Shown: positions 1-8,881 of the stretch, piece by piece
Layout: each line of letters starts with the position of its first letter
Numbering within the stretch: position 1 is the first letter of the stretch
The notes under the pieces: generated by a model
The model's database searches: none
What the model was told of the DNA's origin: nothing
What the model saw: only the letters and a program-made list of their open reading frames with translations
Program-made: the position numbers and the translations under genes
From: Alphaproteobacteria bacterium
GTDB taxonomy: Bacteria; Pseudomonadota; Alphaproteobacteria; Micavibrionales; Micavibrionaceae
Direction of reading: 5' to 3'
NCBI GenBank assembly: GCA_023301785.1
Contig: JALZUF010000239.1
Span: 1 to 45,226 of the forward strand
Length of the DNA: 45,226 nt

Positions 1-99
1 TTCCTCTACTTCTTCCTCCTCATCGTCTTCATCAAGATCAATGTCTTCTACATCAACTTCTTCATCTTCATCGTCCTCTTCTTCGATCTCTTCTTCTTC
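1..99. repeat. 99-bp direct terminal repeat, copy 1
   Basis: Bases 1-99 are identical to 45128-45226. The repeat lies inside the acidic low-complexity part of an open gene that continues in frame through it. This is most simply the overlap left when an assembler closes a circular or terminally redundant molecule, not a biological duplication. It is also too short and too badly placed (inside a gene) to be a typical T7-like packaged terminal repeat. Confidence 0.95.
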
Positions 100-840
100 A
101 CCCATACCTGCGAGTAAAGCTTCCATACCAGAACCTTCAAAGTTCGTAGCATCCATGATTAGTTCCTGAATAAAGTTGTTAGACTGTTTAGAAACTACTT
201 TCTCTCCGTCTACTTCCTCAGTAACTTCTCGTTCACCTTCAATGAATAGTGAATCCCACATATCCATAGTAGGAGCATCGAACTGAAAGAATTGGTACTC
301 ACGGGCTGTAGGTTTAATCTTAGAAGTCATATCAACTAGTTCAACTTCACCGTCATCATCGGTTTCTTCTTTGAAAGGTCCACCAATAGCTTTAAGGTTA
401 GCGTAAGTGCGATCCTTAACTTTGTTATGCTCAATAGTAACCTTGAACACATCAGACAGCATTTCACCCATGTTCTTTAGATCACGACCATAAGCCATGT
501 CTTTAAACAATTTGTTAAAACGTGATTTAGGACTGTTACTAATTAGAAGGTTAGTAATACGTAGTAAGCGATAACTAGTTTCCTCTTTACCATCTTTCTC
601 GAACGTATCTTTGTTCTTCTTACCGTATACTTCAAACGTAAGGTTACATTTAGGAGCAGGGTCTTTAGGCTTACCTTCATACTCACCCGGCTGATCGCCC
701 AGTTCTACATAACCAATTAGTCTAGCGAACGCTACGCCCTTCTCAGGAATACGCGCACCAAAACCTTTTTTGGTTACTGAATGGTCAGCTACTTCACCTG
801 CATTTTTTGCTTGTGCTAATAGTTTTTTATTTAATGACAT
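1..840 (-). CDS. T7 gp2.5-like ssDNA-binding protein, N-terminal part (gene crosses the window ends)
   Basis: The ATG at 840 opens 280 codons to base 1. Since base 1 equals base 45128, the gene continues in frame from 45127 down to a TAA at 44954, for a total of 337 residues. Residues 1 to about 245 form the putative OB-fold body, starting MSLNKKLLAQAKNAGEVADH. Residues about 246-280 are almost all Glu/Asp. The call rests on three things: the position between DNA polymerase and 5'-3' exonuclease, the length of the body, and the acidic C-terminal end, as in T7 gp2.5, which coats ssDNA and recruits polymerase and helicase through its acidic tail. The start overlaps the upstream stop as TAATG. 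Sequence identity to gp2.5 is not obvious by eye. Confidence 0.75.
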   Translation of the reverse strand, partial: MSLNKKLLAQAKNAGEVADHSVTKKGFGARIPEKGVAFARLIGYVELGDQPGEYEGKPKDPAPKCNLTFEVYGKKNKDTFEKDGKEETSYRLLRITNLLISNSPKSRFNKLFKDMAYGRDLKNMGEMLSDVFKVTIEHNKVKDRTYANLKAIGGPFKEETDDDGEVELVDMTSKIKPTAREYQFFQFDAPTMDMWDSLFIEGEREVTEEVDGEKVVSKQSNNFIQELIMDATNFEGSGMEALLAGMGEEEEIEEEDDEDEEVDVEDIDLDEDDEEEEVEE

Positions 841-1127
841 TACTTCAATTTCTCCACTTTAACTTGTTTCTTGAATGCTTTTTCAGCAGCAGATTGCTCT
901 ACTACTGCTACGTTTGCTTCTAGTGCAATTACTTGTCTAGCTGCTGCTACAACGCTGTCTTTAGCTTTTTGGACTTCTTTGTCTCGTGCATTTAAGATAC
1001 GTGTAATTTGTTTGTCCCCTAAGTCGCGGACAGTTTGGCTAACTGATAGATACACCATAGCCGTTAGTGTGTTTAATGACCCGAACAATCTACGGATTAA
1101 GTTCAGGAATAAGATATACGCATACAT
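840..1127 (-). CDS. Small membrane-anchored coiled-coil protein, unknown function
   Basis: A 95-residue protein with a hydrophobic N-terminus (about residues 1-30) that could be a membrane anchor. A long charged, Ala/Glu/Lys-rich segment (about 40-95) is predicted by eye to be helical or coiled-coil. A clear AGGAG Shine-Dalgarno sequence precedes the ATG, 11 bp after the polymerase stop. Its TAA overlaps the next ATG as TAATG, so it is translated with polymerase and ssDNA-binding protein. I do not recognise the family. A replisome-to-membrane link is only a guess from context. Confidence 0.75.
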   Translation of the reverse strand: MYAYILFLNLIRRLFGSLNTLTAMVYLSVSQTVRDLGDKQITRILNARDKEVQKAKDSVVAAARQVIALEANVAVVEQSAAEKAFKKQVKVEKLK

Positions 1128-1138
1128 TATGTTCTCCT

Positions 1139-3400
1139 TTATGATACGTGTTTTAAGTCTAACATGTTCGCCCCAGCTTCTACGTCCACTGGAAACGGAA
1201 CACTAATTTCTACTCCAAATTGTGCAAACCATTCTGGTACGGACTCCATGATACGTTTAATGTCCTTACAAACATCGTCTTTAACGTCAGGATGAGCGTC
1301 TGCCCAGATACAGTCATGCACGGTGTTACACAGTACTGCTTTACCACCATAGTTGTCATTGGAAACGAAGTGTCTCCAAAGTTTACCACAGATACCTTGA
1401 ACTATCTCTCCACCTGTACCTTGAACTGGGTAGTTCTTGATCTCAGTAGGGGAAAAGTTCTCAGTGACTCCGCGTTTAGCTAACCACTCAGGCGCATCGT
1501 ATGTCCTAAAGGAATACATACAACCTGTTGGTGCTTGCCAGTACCCGCGTTTAAAGGTTCTAAAACCCATTGTCGGATCGACAAATTTCTTACTACGCTC
1601 TATAGCTGACTGCTCTACAGATTCATTAAAGATTGTTACGCCCGGATATGTTTCTTCCTCGGCAATAATAAGGGCTTTAACGTCATCTACGTGCATACCA
1701 GTAGAAAGCGCAATTAACGAAGCACCTGCACCGTACGCACGCTGAAAAGAGAAGATTTTAGCTTGCGTTCTAATCTTCTTCCATTTTTTGTGATCTGGGT
1801 GGTCTTCGTTTTTAATTATTTTGACTAGTTCATTGTAAGTAATGTTGTACTTTTTTTGTAAAGCTACTCGCTTACAGTGAAAGTCTATCTTAGCGTTTAA
1901 ATCGGCACACAGGTTCTTATCATTAGTAAGTACACCCTGAACAACTACTTCCAACTGGCTGTAGTCAGCTTCTATAGTATATCCATCATTGAAGCGCGAT
2001 ATAAAAAGTCGTTTAAGATTGCTTTTGTCTGCGCGGGGGATATTCTGTAGATTAGGGTCGCTTGAAGATAAGCGTGCTGTAACTGTTGCCACATTATTAA
2101 GTGAGTGGTGTATTCTGTCTTCACCGGGCACGACACAAGTGAGCATACCCTTCTTTTCGCCAGTCTTTGCATCGACCTTGACGAAATAAGTTCCGATCTC
2201 TTTAGAGAGTGCTTCGTACTCAGATAAAGCCTCAAGAAAAGGAATTCCCGTCCCAGCCAAAGCTTCCACAATTTCAGCTTTTGTCGAGTAGAGAGAGTTC
2301 CCAGCCCCGTCCTTTGTTTTTGTAGCCCAGTCTGCTTGTGGCAGAATATATCCGGGCAGCTCAAAGAAGAAATCTTGAAATTTGACTTTAAGTTCACCTT
2401 GAACCTCCACTTGTTTAGTTTTAGCTAATCCTGCCTTCTTACCACTCTTAAATGTCAGCATCCCTTTAGGGGCTGCACAGTCGTCATGGTCGTCTGGTGC
2501 TGGTACATCTGATACTTCACCATCTTCTTTAATGTAGAACTTCTGAGTAGCTTTTAACCGAGCTAGTTTACCTGTCTTAACATCAATGAATGTATCCTGT
2601 CGTTTGTACTTGATACAACCGCCAAATATGATACAGGATTTGTGTGTAGGCGAACCCCAGTTGAAGTCTAACCCTTCGGGCAGTTCAGGTAAGGACTCTT
2701 CTAGGAAAGCCTCTACTACTCTGTACTTAGCCCGTAGTTCTTTAAACTGTTTCTTGGCTTCATCTTTGTCAATTTGTAGACCGTTCCACTCCATCTCAAC
2801 GAGAGCACATAAACCATCCATACGGGACTTTATTGCCTTCATCATACCTAGCTTCTTAGCGCGTTTGATTTGACCTAAGAATGCTTTCTCTGTATTCCCA
2901 ATGTCTCCACCATTACGCTCTTCCTCTTCCGTACCTACTAGGTAGTCAATTAGGAGGTCTTTGTTAATATCGCTAGTCTGTACACCAGCTTCCCATAGAA
3001 TTTTGACTTCATCAATCTTCTTAGTTCCACCATACTTTTCTGCGATCTGGTCTAATGAACAGTAATGATACTTAGGGTCTTGACCAGACAGCAGGTACTC
3101 TGCGTACTGACAGTCCCAAATAATACCACCACGTTTAAAGAATGCTATAAGGTCAGGGTTGTCCCACTGCCATAGCAAATCAAATTTTAGATTAAAACCT
3201 ACAAGACAAGTTATGTCGTCTTCAATAGTTATGTAGTGCTTGCCCTGCTTCTCCCAGTACTCCCAGCTACATTTCAAATCTCCTTGGTTCTTCCAACCCG
3301 CAGCAACAATATAGTTGTCGGGATGCCAAGGGGAGGCTTTACGTTTCTTATAAATATGGGTTTGGGTTTCTAAGTCGTATACTTTGTATTTAAACTTCAT
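1139..3400 (-). CDS. DNA polymerase, family A, T7 gp5-like
   Basis: A 753-residue replicative polymerase. The N-terminal 3'-5' exonuclease domain shows YDLET (D9, E11) and NLKFD near residue 70. The polymerase domain has motif A EADYSQLEVVV (D479), motif B with R544, K548 and Y556 in RTQAKIFSFQRAYGAG, and motif C VHDC (H695, D696). The usual Glu after HD is Cys here. T7 gp5 is 704 residues, so this one is slightly longer, with extra sequence at about 270-345 between exonuclease and palm. The start is set by AGGAGGG just upstream. It lies in the replication operon between a 29-residue ORF and the coiled-coil gene. Confidence 0.97.
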   Translation of the reverse strand: MKFKYKVYDLETQTHIYKKRKASPWHPDNYIVAAGWKNQGDLKCSWEYWEKQGKHYITIEDDITCLVGFNLKFDLLWQWDNPDLIAFFKRGGIIWDCQYAEYLLSGQDPKYHYCSLDQIAEKYGGTKKIDEVKILWEAGVQTSDINKDLLIDYLVGTEEEERNGGDIGNTEKAFLGQIKRAKKLGMMKAIKSRMDGLCALVEMEWNGLQIDKDEAKKQFKELRAKYRVVEAFLEESLPELPEGLDFNWGSPTHKSCIIFGGCIKYKRQDTFIDVKTGKLARLKATQKFYIKEDGEVSDVPAPDDHDDCAAPKGMLTFKSGKKAGLAKTKQVEVQGELKVKFQDFFFELPGYILPQADWATKTKDGAGNSLYSTKAEIVEALAGTGIPFLEALSEYEALSKEIGTYFVKVDAKTGEKKGMLTCVVPGEDRIHHSLNNVATVTARLSSSDPNLQNIPRADKSNLKRLFISRFNDGYTIEADYSQLEVVVQGVLTNDKNLCADLNAKIDFHCKRVALQKKYNITYNELVKIIKNEDHPDHKKWKKIRTQAKIFSFQRAYGAGASLIALSTGMHVDDVKALIIAEEETYPGVTIFNESVEQSAIERSKKFVDPTMGFRTFKRGYWQAPTGCMYSFRTYDAPEWLAKRGVTENFSPTEIKNYPVQGTGGEIVQGICGKLWRHFVSNDNYGGKAVLCNTVHDCIWADAHPDVKDDVCKDIKRIMESVPEWFAQFGVEISVPFPVDVEAGANMLDLKHVS

Positions 3401-3490
3401 CTACCCTCCTATGTGATAGTAAAGGACTACACAGACTATAATCAAATAGCCTATATACTCAGGTTTAAAAGGCGGTGTATCAAACGTCAT
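3401..3490 (-). CDS. Putative 29-residue single-pass membrane peptide
   Basis: The ORF starts MTFDTPPFKP, has a hydrophobic segment YLIIVCVVLYY, and ends HIGG. Its stop abuts the polymerase ATG, and its 3' end carries the polymerase Shine-Dalgarno sequence. Its start overlaps the preceding gene's stop by 11 bp, like neighbouring couplings, but has no good ribosome site of its own. It is the only ORF filling an otherwise empty 79-bp gap. Function unknown. Confidence 0.45.
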   Translation of the reverse strand: MTFDTPPFKPEYIGYLIIVCVVLYYHIGG

Positions 3491-3728
3491 AATAGTCTAA
3501 TATCTCTTGGAGTGGACCTTCAAGGTGTCTCAACCAACCAAACGCGTGTTCTCTAGCAGTTTCATCGTCATATTGGCAATCATCCCAATTAGACTGTACC
3601 ATACTCATAAAAGTATGGCACACATCCGCAGGTGGTCTGAACTCGTCATACAGTGTAGCTTCTAGCTTACTGCTAAAGGTCAACCCGTCTACTTTGTATG
3701 TCTCAGTCGTTACTGTTTTAATGCTCAT
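3480..3728 (-). CDS. Hypothetical protein, 82 aa
   Basis: A small acidic protein starting MSIKTVTTETYKVDGLTFSS, with a Trp-rich helical-looking C-terminal half. It overlaps the ligase stop by 11 bp, suggesting translational coupling, and has only a weak ribosome site of its own. I recognise no domain. It sits between ligase and DNA polymerase, so a replication-accessory role is possible but unproven. Confidence 0.7.
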   Translation of the reverse strand: MSIKTVTTETYKVDGLTFSSKLEATLYDEFRPPADVCHTFMSMVQSNWDDCQYDDETAREHAFGWLRHLEGPLQEILDYYDV

Positions 3729-4683
3729 AACTCGGGGTGTCCTTATCTGGTCGCCATCTAAAGAATCTAGCTTCCCTTAATGCAGAATAACTAGGGTCGA
3801 TCATAAAGTGAATCTCTGCGATTAACACATGGTCTTGTAAAGCTGTAGGTGCTGACTGGTGCAACTCCCATAACTCTCGTCTCTCCTCATGTGTTAAACT
3901 ACCAGAGCCAGCTCCAATAATCTGCCCATTATATTCTAGGTTTAGTCTACCTACTGCACGTAGTCCTTCGTCTTTTTGGAATGTCTCCCCAAGGAATGTA
4001 GACTCTTTATTTGCTGTAGCTTCTTCAAAGCCTACAACCCTTAAATCATAACTACCCAGTGGTTTATACTTCATCATACCCCACGAGCGTTTACCTACGC
4101 CATAACGACTGTGCTTACCTTCCAAGTTACGAATAACATAACCCTCGAACATGCTGGATTGCTCCATAAGTTTAGGCAAGGATTTAAAGTGCTGTTGTAG
4201 CTCCTCTAAGCTCCGTACAGTGCCTATTTTGGGTACGCACTGTACAATGTACCAATTTAGCGTTGAAGCCTTCATACGGGCTTCTGTGCGCTTAGAATCC
4301 ATAGCCTTAATCAAATGTTCTTTACGTTGATTGTAAGGCACGTTTTCACGCCCCACTGTATAGCAATCGTACGCGTATAACATAATACGCTCATCTGGCT
4401 CTTGCTTACGGATAATACCACTAGCCTCTTTGAATGTAGGTACTCCCATAACACAAAGCTCACCAATAATATGGGTGTTTACTTCTGAGTCTGGGAAGTG
4501 TTTGTTCATCCAAGCTACGATATGACCTGTGCTTACTATAGGTTTACCCTGACGGGATTGGCATAACCACCCGTTAGGTGTTTTATAAAAGTCTGCGGCA
4601 ACGCCATCTACCTTAATGGTAACTTCTGCTGGAAACTCCAGCTTGGTTGCATCGTATGACTTCGATAGCATTATTTCACTCAT
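3718..4683 (-). CDS. ATP-dependent DNA ligase
   Basis: A 321-residue nucleotidyltransferase that seals nicks using ATP. The adenylation motif I is KVDG with nucleophile K24. Motif IV is EGYVIRN, and motif V is the WGMMKYKP stretch at about 205-212. An OB-fold-like C-terminus follows. Its length is close to T7 gp1.3 (359) and typical of minimal phage ligases. It joins lagging-strand fragments with the neighbouring polymerase and exonuclease. The ATG overlaps the preceding stop as ATGA. Confidence 0.93.
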   Translation of the reverse strand: MSEIMLSKSYDATKLEFPAEVTIKVDGVAADFYKTPNGWLCQSRQGKPIVSTGHIVAWMNKHFPDSEVNTHIIGELCVMGVPTFKEASGIIRKQEPDERIMLYAYDCYTVGRENVPYNQRKEHLIKAMDSKRTEARMKASTLNWYIVQCVPKIGTVRSLEELQQHFKSLPKLMEQSSMFEGYVIRNLEGKHSRYGVGKRSWGMMKYKPLGSYDLRVVGFEEATANKESTFLGETFQKDEGLRAVGRLNLEYNGQIIGAGSGSLTHEERRELWELHQSAPTALQDHVLIAEIHFMIDPSYSALREARFFRWRPDKDTPSYEH

Positions 4684-4904
4684 TTACTGAACCACCCATA
4701 TTTGTTGTATAACCTCCTAATAACGTAGGAACGTATCAGGGATATAACTGTGAAGACAAGGCTAATCATTAACCCGTCTGAAATTGACACCATGTAACCG
4801 AATAACGGTAGTACTATAATGTTAGATATAAAGCCTATTATAATACCAATAGCTATGTTTGTCAAGCTCTCGGCAAGACTTCCTAATTTACTCTGCGTCA
4901 TCAT
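4680..4904 (-). CDS. Small two-helix membrane protein (DUF7220-like)
   Basis: About 74 residues starting MMTQSKLGSLAESLTNIAIG, with two hydrophobic segments (about residues 14-34 and 40-58) and a basic end. It resembles a recurrent phage family with the pattern SxLGSxxESLxNxAIG and SxxRSYxxRR, which I recall as DUF7220. A longer reading from a GTG at 4949 is open, but the ATG pair at 4904/4901 is preceded by AAAGG and fits the family start. It overlaps ligase by 4 bp. Function unknown. Confidence 0.75.
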   Translation of the reverse strand: MMTQSKLGSLAESLTNIAIGIIIGFISNIIVLPLFGYMVSISDGLMISLVFTVISLIRSYVIRRLYNKYGWFSK

Positions 4905-5124
4905 TGCGCCTTTCTTCATCCATTTCAAATTGACACTCTCTAAGAGCACCTGATATACCCTGATAGTTCAGGTCGTACTCTGCTGCTCTTTCTTCGATAA
5001 CCTGCATTAGCTCCTTATGTAGAGCTACATGTGGGTCATCTGCGTCCTCACAAATCCTAATCGGACTTGGGCGGGATAGCTGTATGTGCTTCGACTGCAT
5101 CGGGGAATTTTTCGAAGATTTCAT
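4888..5124 (-). CDS. Hypothetical protein, 78 aa
   Basis: The ATG at 5124 follows a GGAGAG ribosome site. The product is a charged helical protein ending in an acidic stretch. It overlaps the upstream gene by 68 bp. An internal ATG at 5100 would reduce this to 44 bp, so the start is uncertain. No recognised domain. The C-terminal half (from about residue 25) lies outside the overlap and looks like normal coding sequence. Confidence 0.55.
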   Translation of the reverse strand: MKSSKNSPMQSKHIQLSRPSPIRICEDADDPHVALHKELMQVIEERAAEYDLNYQGISGALRECQFEMDEERRNDDAE

Positions 5125-5668
5125 CTACTCTCTCCTGTAAATCTGCTCTGAGTTTATCCATCTCTGCTTTAGGTGGACGATCATCTACCATCATGTCTTG
5201 AATCATAGCATCTCGTAAGACGAATAGCGAAGCAATCGCCTTAGTAATATGAGATAGTTTTGTATCGGGGTCTAGGTCTTCACCTTCCCACCACTGCATG
5301 ATATGTCCAATAGAAGCGTCTACGTACACACTAGCTCTTACACCAGCTACACGGTAGTTATGTCTACCGTACTTACGCGCACCCTCTAGCATAGCTACAC
5401 CGACTTCTGCCAGTACAGTCCAAGAGACAGTGCTGAATATGCGCCACTTCTTAGTACCCACTGCATCTTTAGGGTTTGTGTCTTTTCCAACTGGACTAAC
5501 TAGTTGGAATCTACTTGCTGTGTGACTGTAGTCTGAGTTTTGTTCCTCAAACTTTAGATACCCACCATCTAACTTAACTGTAAGTACAGGGTACTTAGAG
5601 GGTGGAAAATTATGACACGCCCACTCTGAATCTTCTATCTGTACTACTTTGTCTCCATCCTGAAACAT
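5057..5668 (-). CDS. dATP/dGTP diphosphohydrolase domain protein (DUF5664-like)
   Basis: About 203 residues from the ATG at 5668 (GGAGAG upstream, TAATG overlap with the phosphoesterase stop). The core from about residue 60 contains NPKDAVGTKKW, LAEVGVAMLEGARKYGRHNY, HIMQWWEGEDLDPD and ITKAIASLFVLRDAM. This matches the common phage family named dATP/dGTP diphosphohydrolase. Members are thought to hydrolyse purine dNTPs and so adjust nucleotide pools; enzyme activity is taken from the family name, not shown here. Its place in the replication operon fits. Confidence 0.82.
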   Translation of the reverse strand: MFQDGDKVVQIEDSEWACHNFPPSKYPVLTVKLDGGYLKFEEQNSDYSHTASRFQLVSPVGKDTNPKDAVGTKKWRIFSTVSWTVLAEVGVAMLEGARKYGRHNYRVAGVRASVYVDASIGHIMQWWEGEDLDPDTKLSHITKAIASLFVLRDAMIQDMMVDDRPPKAEMDKLRADLQERVDEIFEKFPDAVEAHTAIPPKSD

Positions 5669-7323
5669 TATGCTCTCCACTTTCCATTTTTCATTGTAAT
5701 AATTGTTCTCTTACCATTAGGGTATGTAACGATATGGCTGTGACTCCAAGAACTAGGTCCTCGGTTGTAATCCATGTCCATCTTACAAGAAATCCCTGCT
5801 ACATAAATACCATCAATAATTGCCGCACTGTGTGTGTGACCTACGTTACATTTACGACCAAGGTTACGTAAGGAGTTAGGGTTTCCTCTTGCTCCGTTAG
5901 GTCCTCGGTGTCCGTGCATACCACACTCAATACCGTTTTGACCACAGATAACATAACTGTCATCCTCATCCAAAAACTCAGTATACTCTAGGTCGAAATG
6001 CTTACGAACCGCGTGTTCAAATATGTGAAATCTGGGGTTTCCCTTACGTATTTCCTCAAACAATTTTCCATTAAATTTATGAAAGTACTCTGCGTTCTCT
6101 GGGTCAGTTCTAATATCCGCCTCTGCTAACCAACGTCTAAATGCTTGGTCGTGGTTGCTTTCTACAACAACAGTCTTACACCAAGTTCGTTCTAGTTCAA
6201 TAAGGGCTAGTGCTGAATCCTTCATACCATCTTCTACACTACCTGTCTCTGTGTGGTAACGCTCTGCTAGGAAATGAGGGTTCTTTAGATTATGGTGGTT
6301 ACGTGCTTTAAAATCTGTCAAATCGTGAATGAACTGGTGCTGTGGTTCTAGTACGTCTAGCATACTGTCATCTGCTTCCCATGCGTTGTGCGCTACATCT
6401 GCATCAAGCATCTCTGCATGAATGTCTCCCCAGTTAATAGCTTCAACACGTTGTCCTTCAACAACTTGACCACCTGTATAGTAGGTGTTAAGGTCATAAA
6501 AGTCTCCGTTAGTATCCGCAACTAATTGTCTTGCAAAGTCTGTACCTTCATCGTCAATCTCTACTAGTAAAGCACCAAATACGTGGTGAAACTCTGCTTT
6601 CTGACCTGCTTTACGTTGGATATAGTTACGTTGCGTGCACGCCCCTGTAGTGTATAGCATCTTGCCCGGCTGTCCTTTCAGGACGGGTACAGATTTAAGC
6701 TGCACCTTTGCATGAGGTATAATGCTACTAGCTGTGCGGGTATAACTGTCTAAGCTTCCCATAGGGTTAGCTGCTGTAGGGAGAATATCCAACTCACCAC
6801 ACCACACCATACCATTAAGGCTCTCTTCTAAAGTCATACTTTCGTCTACTACATACGGAGCGATACGATCATCGAACCATAGGTCATCTTTATCTTTTGT
6901 ACTGTTCTGAAAGCCTGATTTATTATAGCGGAATTTACCCACTACTAACTGTGCATCATTATGCTGACAGTAACTTAACAAGTTCTCCCAAAAGGCTTCA
7001 TGCACAAACGTATTATTTTGCGCGGAGGTAAATACGAACTTGCGCCCTCCAAGACTACCCCGTCTTTTATCTGGCGCATCAATAGTACCTCCAGCGACAG
7101 GTCTAGGGTCTTCATCAACTTCTTCACTTGTTTCATCGTCCGTTTGGGCGTTTGCGTAGTCAAGATTACCCTTGACCCACTTAGCGCGGCGGCGATAGAA
7201 AGTCGCAATGCTGAGTCGCTCTTCCCCGTTCGCTGCCAGTAATTCATTGAACTCATAAAAGTCTCCTTGGGCTGTTTCGAACAGCTCTATAAATAGCTCT
7301 TTGCTAGGTCCTACTAAATCCAT
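5668..7323 (-). CDS. Calcineurin-like metallophosphoesterase with N-terminal helix-turn-helix
   Basis: A 551-residue protein. Residues about 10-50 look like a helix-turn-helix (RLSIATFYRRRAKW). The C-terminal part carries a metallophosphoesterase metal-site set: WGDIH (299-302), SNHD (399-402), MHGH (469-472) and GHTH (495-498). The first residue of the usual GNHD is Ser. Such enzymes cleave phosphodiesters or phosphomonoesters with two metals. Position between helicase and nucleotide-metabolism genes suggests a nuclease or DNA phosphatase; the substrate is unknown. Its start overlaps the upstream stop as TAATG. Confidence 0.85.
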   Translation of the reverse strand: MDLVGPSKELFIELFETAQGDFYEFNELLAANGEERLSIATFYRRRAKWVKGNLDYANAQTDDETSEEVDEDPRPVAGGTIDAPDKRRGSLGGRKFVFTSAQNNTFVHEAFWENLLSYCQHNDAQLVVGKFRYNKSGFQNSTKDKDDLWFDDRIAPYVVDESMTLEESLNGMVWCGELDILPTAANPMGSLDSYTRTASSIIPHAKVQLKSVPVLKGQPGKMLYTTGACTQRNYIQRKAGQKAEFHHVFGALLVEIDDEGTDFARQLVADTNGDFYDLNTYYTGGQVVEGQRVEAINWGDIHAEMLDADVAHNAWEADDSMLDVLEPQHQFIHDLTDFKARNHHNLKNPHFLAERYHTETGSVEDGMKDSALALIELERTWCKTVVVESNHDQAFRRWLAEADIRTDPENAEYFHKFNGKLFEEIRKGNPRFHIFEHAVRKHFDLEYTEFLDEDDSYVICGQNGIECGMHGHRGPNGARGNPNSLRNLGRKCNVGHTHSAAIIDGIYVAGISCKMDMDYNRGPSSWSHSHIVTYPNGKRTIITMKNGKWRA

Positions 7324-7604
7324 TATAATACATCTCTCATTGTTAATCCATGCTCTGCCATGTCTCCATGATAGTGCTCATATTCTACTTCATAGTCATA
7401 TTGGGTTACTACCTCATCTTCCTCATCTAATCCATAGATGATAGCCGTGTCTTCCCATACTTCACCGTTCTGTGGGGAGCAATCGTCTGTTACCCCATCT
7501 TCCCACGCTAAGTCTGCTGCGTGCTCTGCTTCGGCTGCTGTTTCATATTCGTTGTTAGACATATTACCTAACAAATCAAATTCATAGTATGCTACTTTAC
7601 TCAT
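7323..7604 (-). CDS. Acidic hypothetical protein, 93 aa
   Basis: A strongly acidic small protein rich in Asp, Glu and Tyr, starting MSKVAYYEFDLLGNMSNNEY. It is joined to helicase upstream by an ATGA overlap and to the phosphoesterase downstream by TAATG. The negative charge could suggest a DNA-mimic or a protein partner, but nothing in the sequence proves it. Confidence 0.75.
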   Translation of the reverse strand: MSKVAYYEFDLLGNMSNNEYETAAEAEHAADLAWEDGVTDDCSPQNGEVWEDTAIIYGLDEEDEVVTQYDYEVEYEHYHGDMAEHGLTMRDVL

Positions 7605-8881
7605 TCTGCTTCTACCTCTTCTCCGTCCACATAACCCATATCAATATAACGGGCGCGGTCACGGTCAAATGTGACTTCCTCTTGAAGTCGTTGTGATTTA
7701 ACTCTACGTAATTTGTTCTTAGGTAAGGACAACCAACGCTTACTTGCTAACAGGGGTTCACGCTCCATAGAGCCAATCATTAACTGAAACTCACATGCAC
7801 CTTGTTTACCTGTTTTACTGTCTTTAAGATTAGACAATCCGGGGAATTGCATATTAGACCCTTCCTCAGAAATCTGTGACGTGGCTAAAGCAATAGCATC
7901 GTACTTGACCGCCTTTTCTCTAGCCCACTGGTACAGACGTTCTAGTCTCAAGTCCATACGTTGTGCATCTCCGAAGCCTGATATATTATCTATCATATCG
8001 TAAACTATTAAGCCCGGTGTAGTATGCTGAATGATACCCTCTACCTGTCCTATGTTAGCTCCGTGAATGTCCATTACCCGTATACGACCTTCACCACCCA
8101 CAGCTTCAAAGTACGCGTCATACAGTGTACCCTCTTCTTTCATGGCTATAAGCTCAGTCATAGTTATGTTAAGGGCAGCTTGCATCAAGCGTGGTCTAAT
8201 TGCATAACCGGGTCCTTCATTATTTAACCATAGTATAGGTCTACCTTCGGGCAGTTGTTTAGCCATATACGTGAGTTCTGAACATAAAAAGCTAGTCTTA
8301 CCTTGGTCTGGTCTAGCAGCAATGATACCAAAATCACCACCTCTTAAACCGCGCATAGCAGAGCTGAGTGAATCTAATCTCCACTGAACTCCGCTGTCAT
8401 TACCCATGTCGTCAATCAACTCGTCAATGTTCTCTGATACCTCTGGTAGAGCAGATATACCCACATCTGTTTTGTAGGAATCTAGCACAGTAGACAACTT
8501 ACCTATAAGGTCAGTCTCTTCACCGTCAGCATAGCGTTCTGTAATCATACGTGTTTCGTGCATTAGGTTATTTTCTAGTACACTTTCTAATATAGCTGCT
8601 CTGTCTTCCTGATTAGGGTAGTTCTTACCCATAGTCTTAATAACATTTTTGTAAGTTTTCTGCTCTTCTTTGTCCATGTCGGGAACTACGTTACGAAGAA
8701 AGAATGGTATAAATAGGTTGAAATCTATTTGACCGTGGTTAGGGTGTTTATCGTAGTATCTGCCTACACCCTTAAAAAGAACTTTTGTTTTCTTGTCTAA
8801 GGTATCTACATTTACTGCACCCTCAATCCGATTGTAATCGGTACGTGTCCTGCACGTTCGTAATAATTGAATGTCAAGCAT
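7601..8881 (-). CDS. Replicative DNA helicase, DnaB/RecA-fold, not fused to primase
   Basis: 426 residues. The RecA-like motor has Walker A ARPDQGKTS (189-197), Walker B LIVYDMID (291-298) and a downstream ATSQISEEG element typical of DnaB-type motif H3. It is expected to form a hexamer and unwind the fork by NTP hydrolysis. In T7 the primase and helicase are one protein (gp4); here they are separate genes with four small ORFs between, as in phiKMV-like phages. The start overlaps the small upstream ORF by 8 bp. Confidence 0.93.
   Translation of the reverse strand: MLDIQLLRTCRTRTDYNRIEGAVNVDTLDKKTKVLFKGVGRYYDKHPNHGQIDFNLFIPFFLRNVVPDMDKEEQKTYKNVIKTMGKNYPNQEDRAAILESVLENNLMHETRMITERYADGEETDLIGKLSTVLDSYKTDVGISALPEVSENIDELIDDMGNDSGVQWRLDSLSSAMRGLRGGDFGIIAARPDQGKTSFLCSELTYMAKQLPEGRPILWLNNEGPGYAIRPRLMQAALNITMTELIAMKEEGTLYDAYFEAVGGEGRIRVMDIHGANIGQVEGIIQHTTPGLIVYDMIDNISGFGDAQRMDLRLERLYQWAREKAVKYDAIALATSQISEEGSNMQFPGLSNLKDSKTGKQGACEFQLMIGSMEREPLLASKRWLSLPKNKLRRVKSQRLQEEVTFDRDRARYIDMGYVDGEEVEAE

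Noticed and set aside
1..99. 99-bp repeat as the natural packaged terminal repeat
   Set aside because: It lies inside an intact gene in the middle of the replication operon; an assembly overlap explains it better.
5057..5668. Possible Z-genome (2-aminoadenine) pathway because of the purine dNTP hydrolase-like gene
   Set aside because: No PurZ-like adenylosuccinate synthetase, no DatZ and no Z-type polymerase were seen; the polymerase is an ordinary T7 type.
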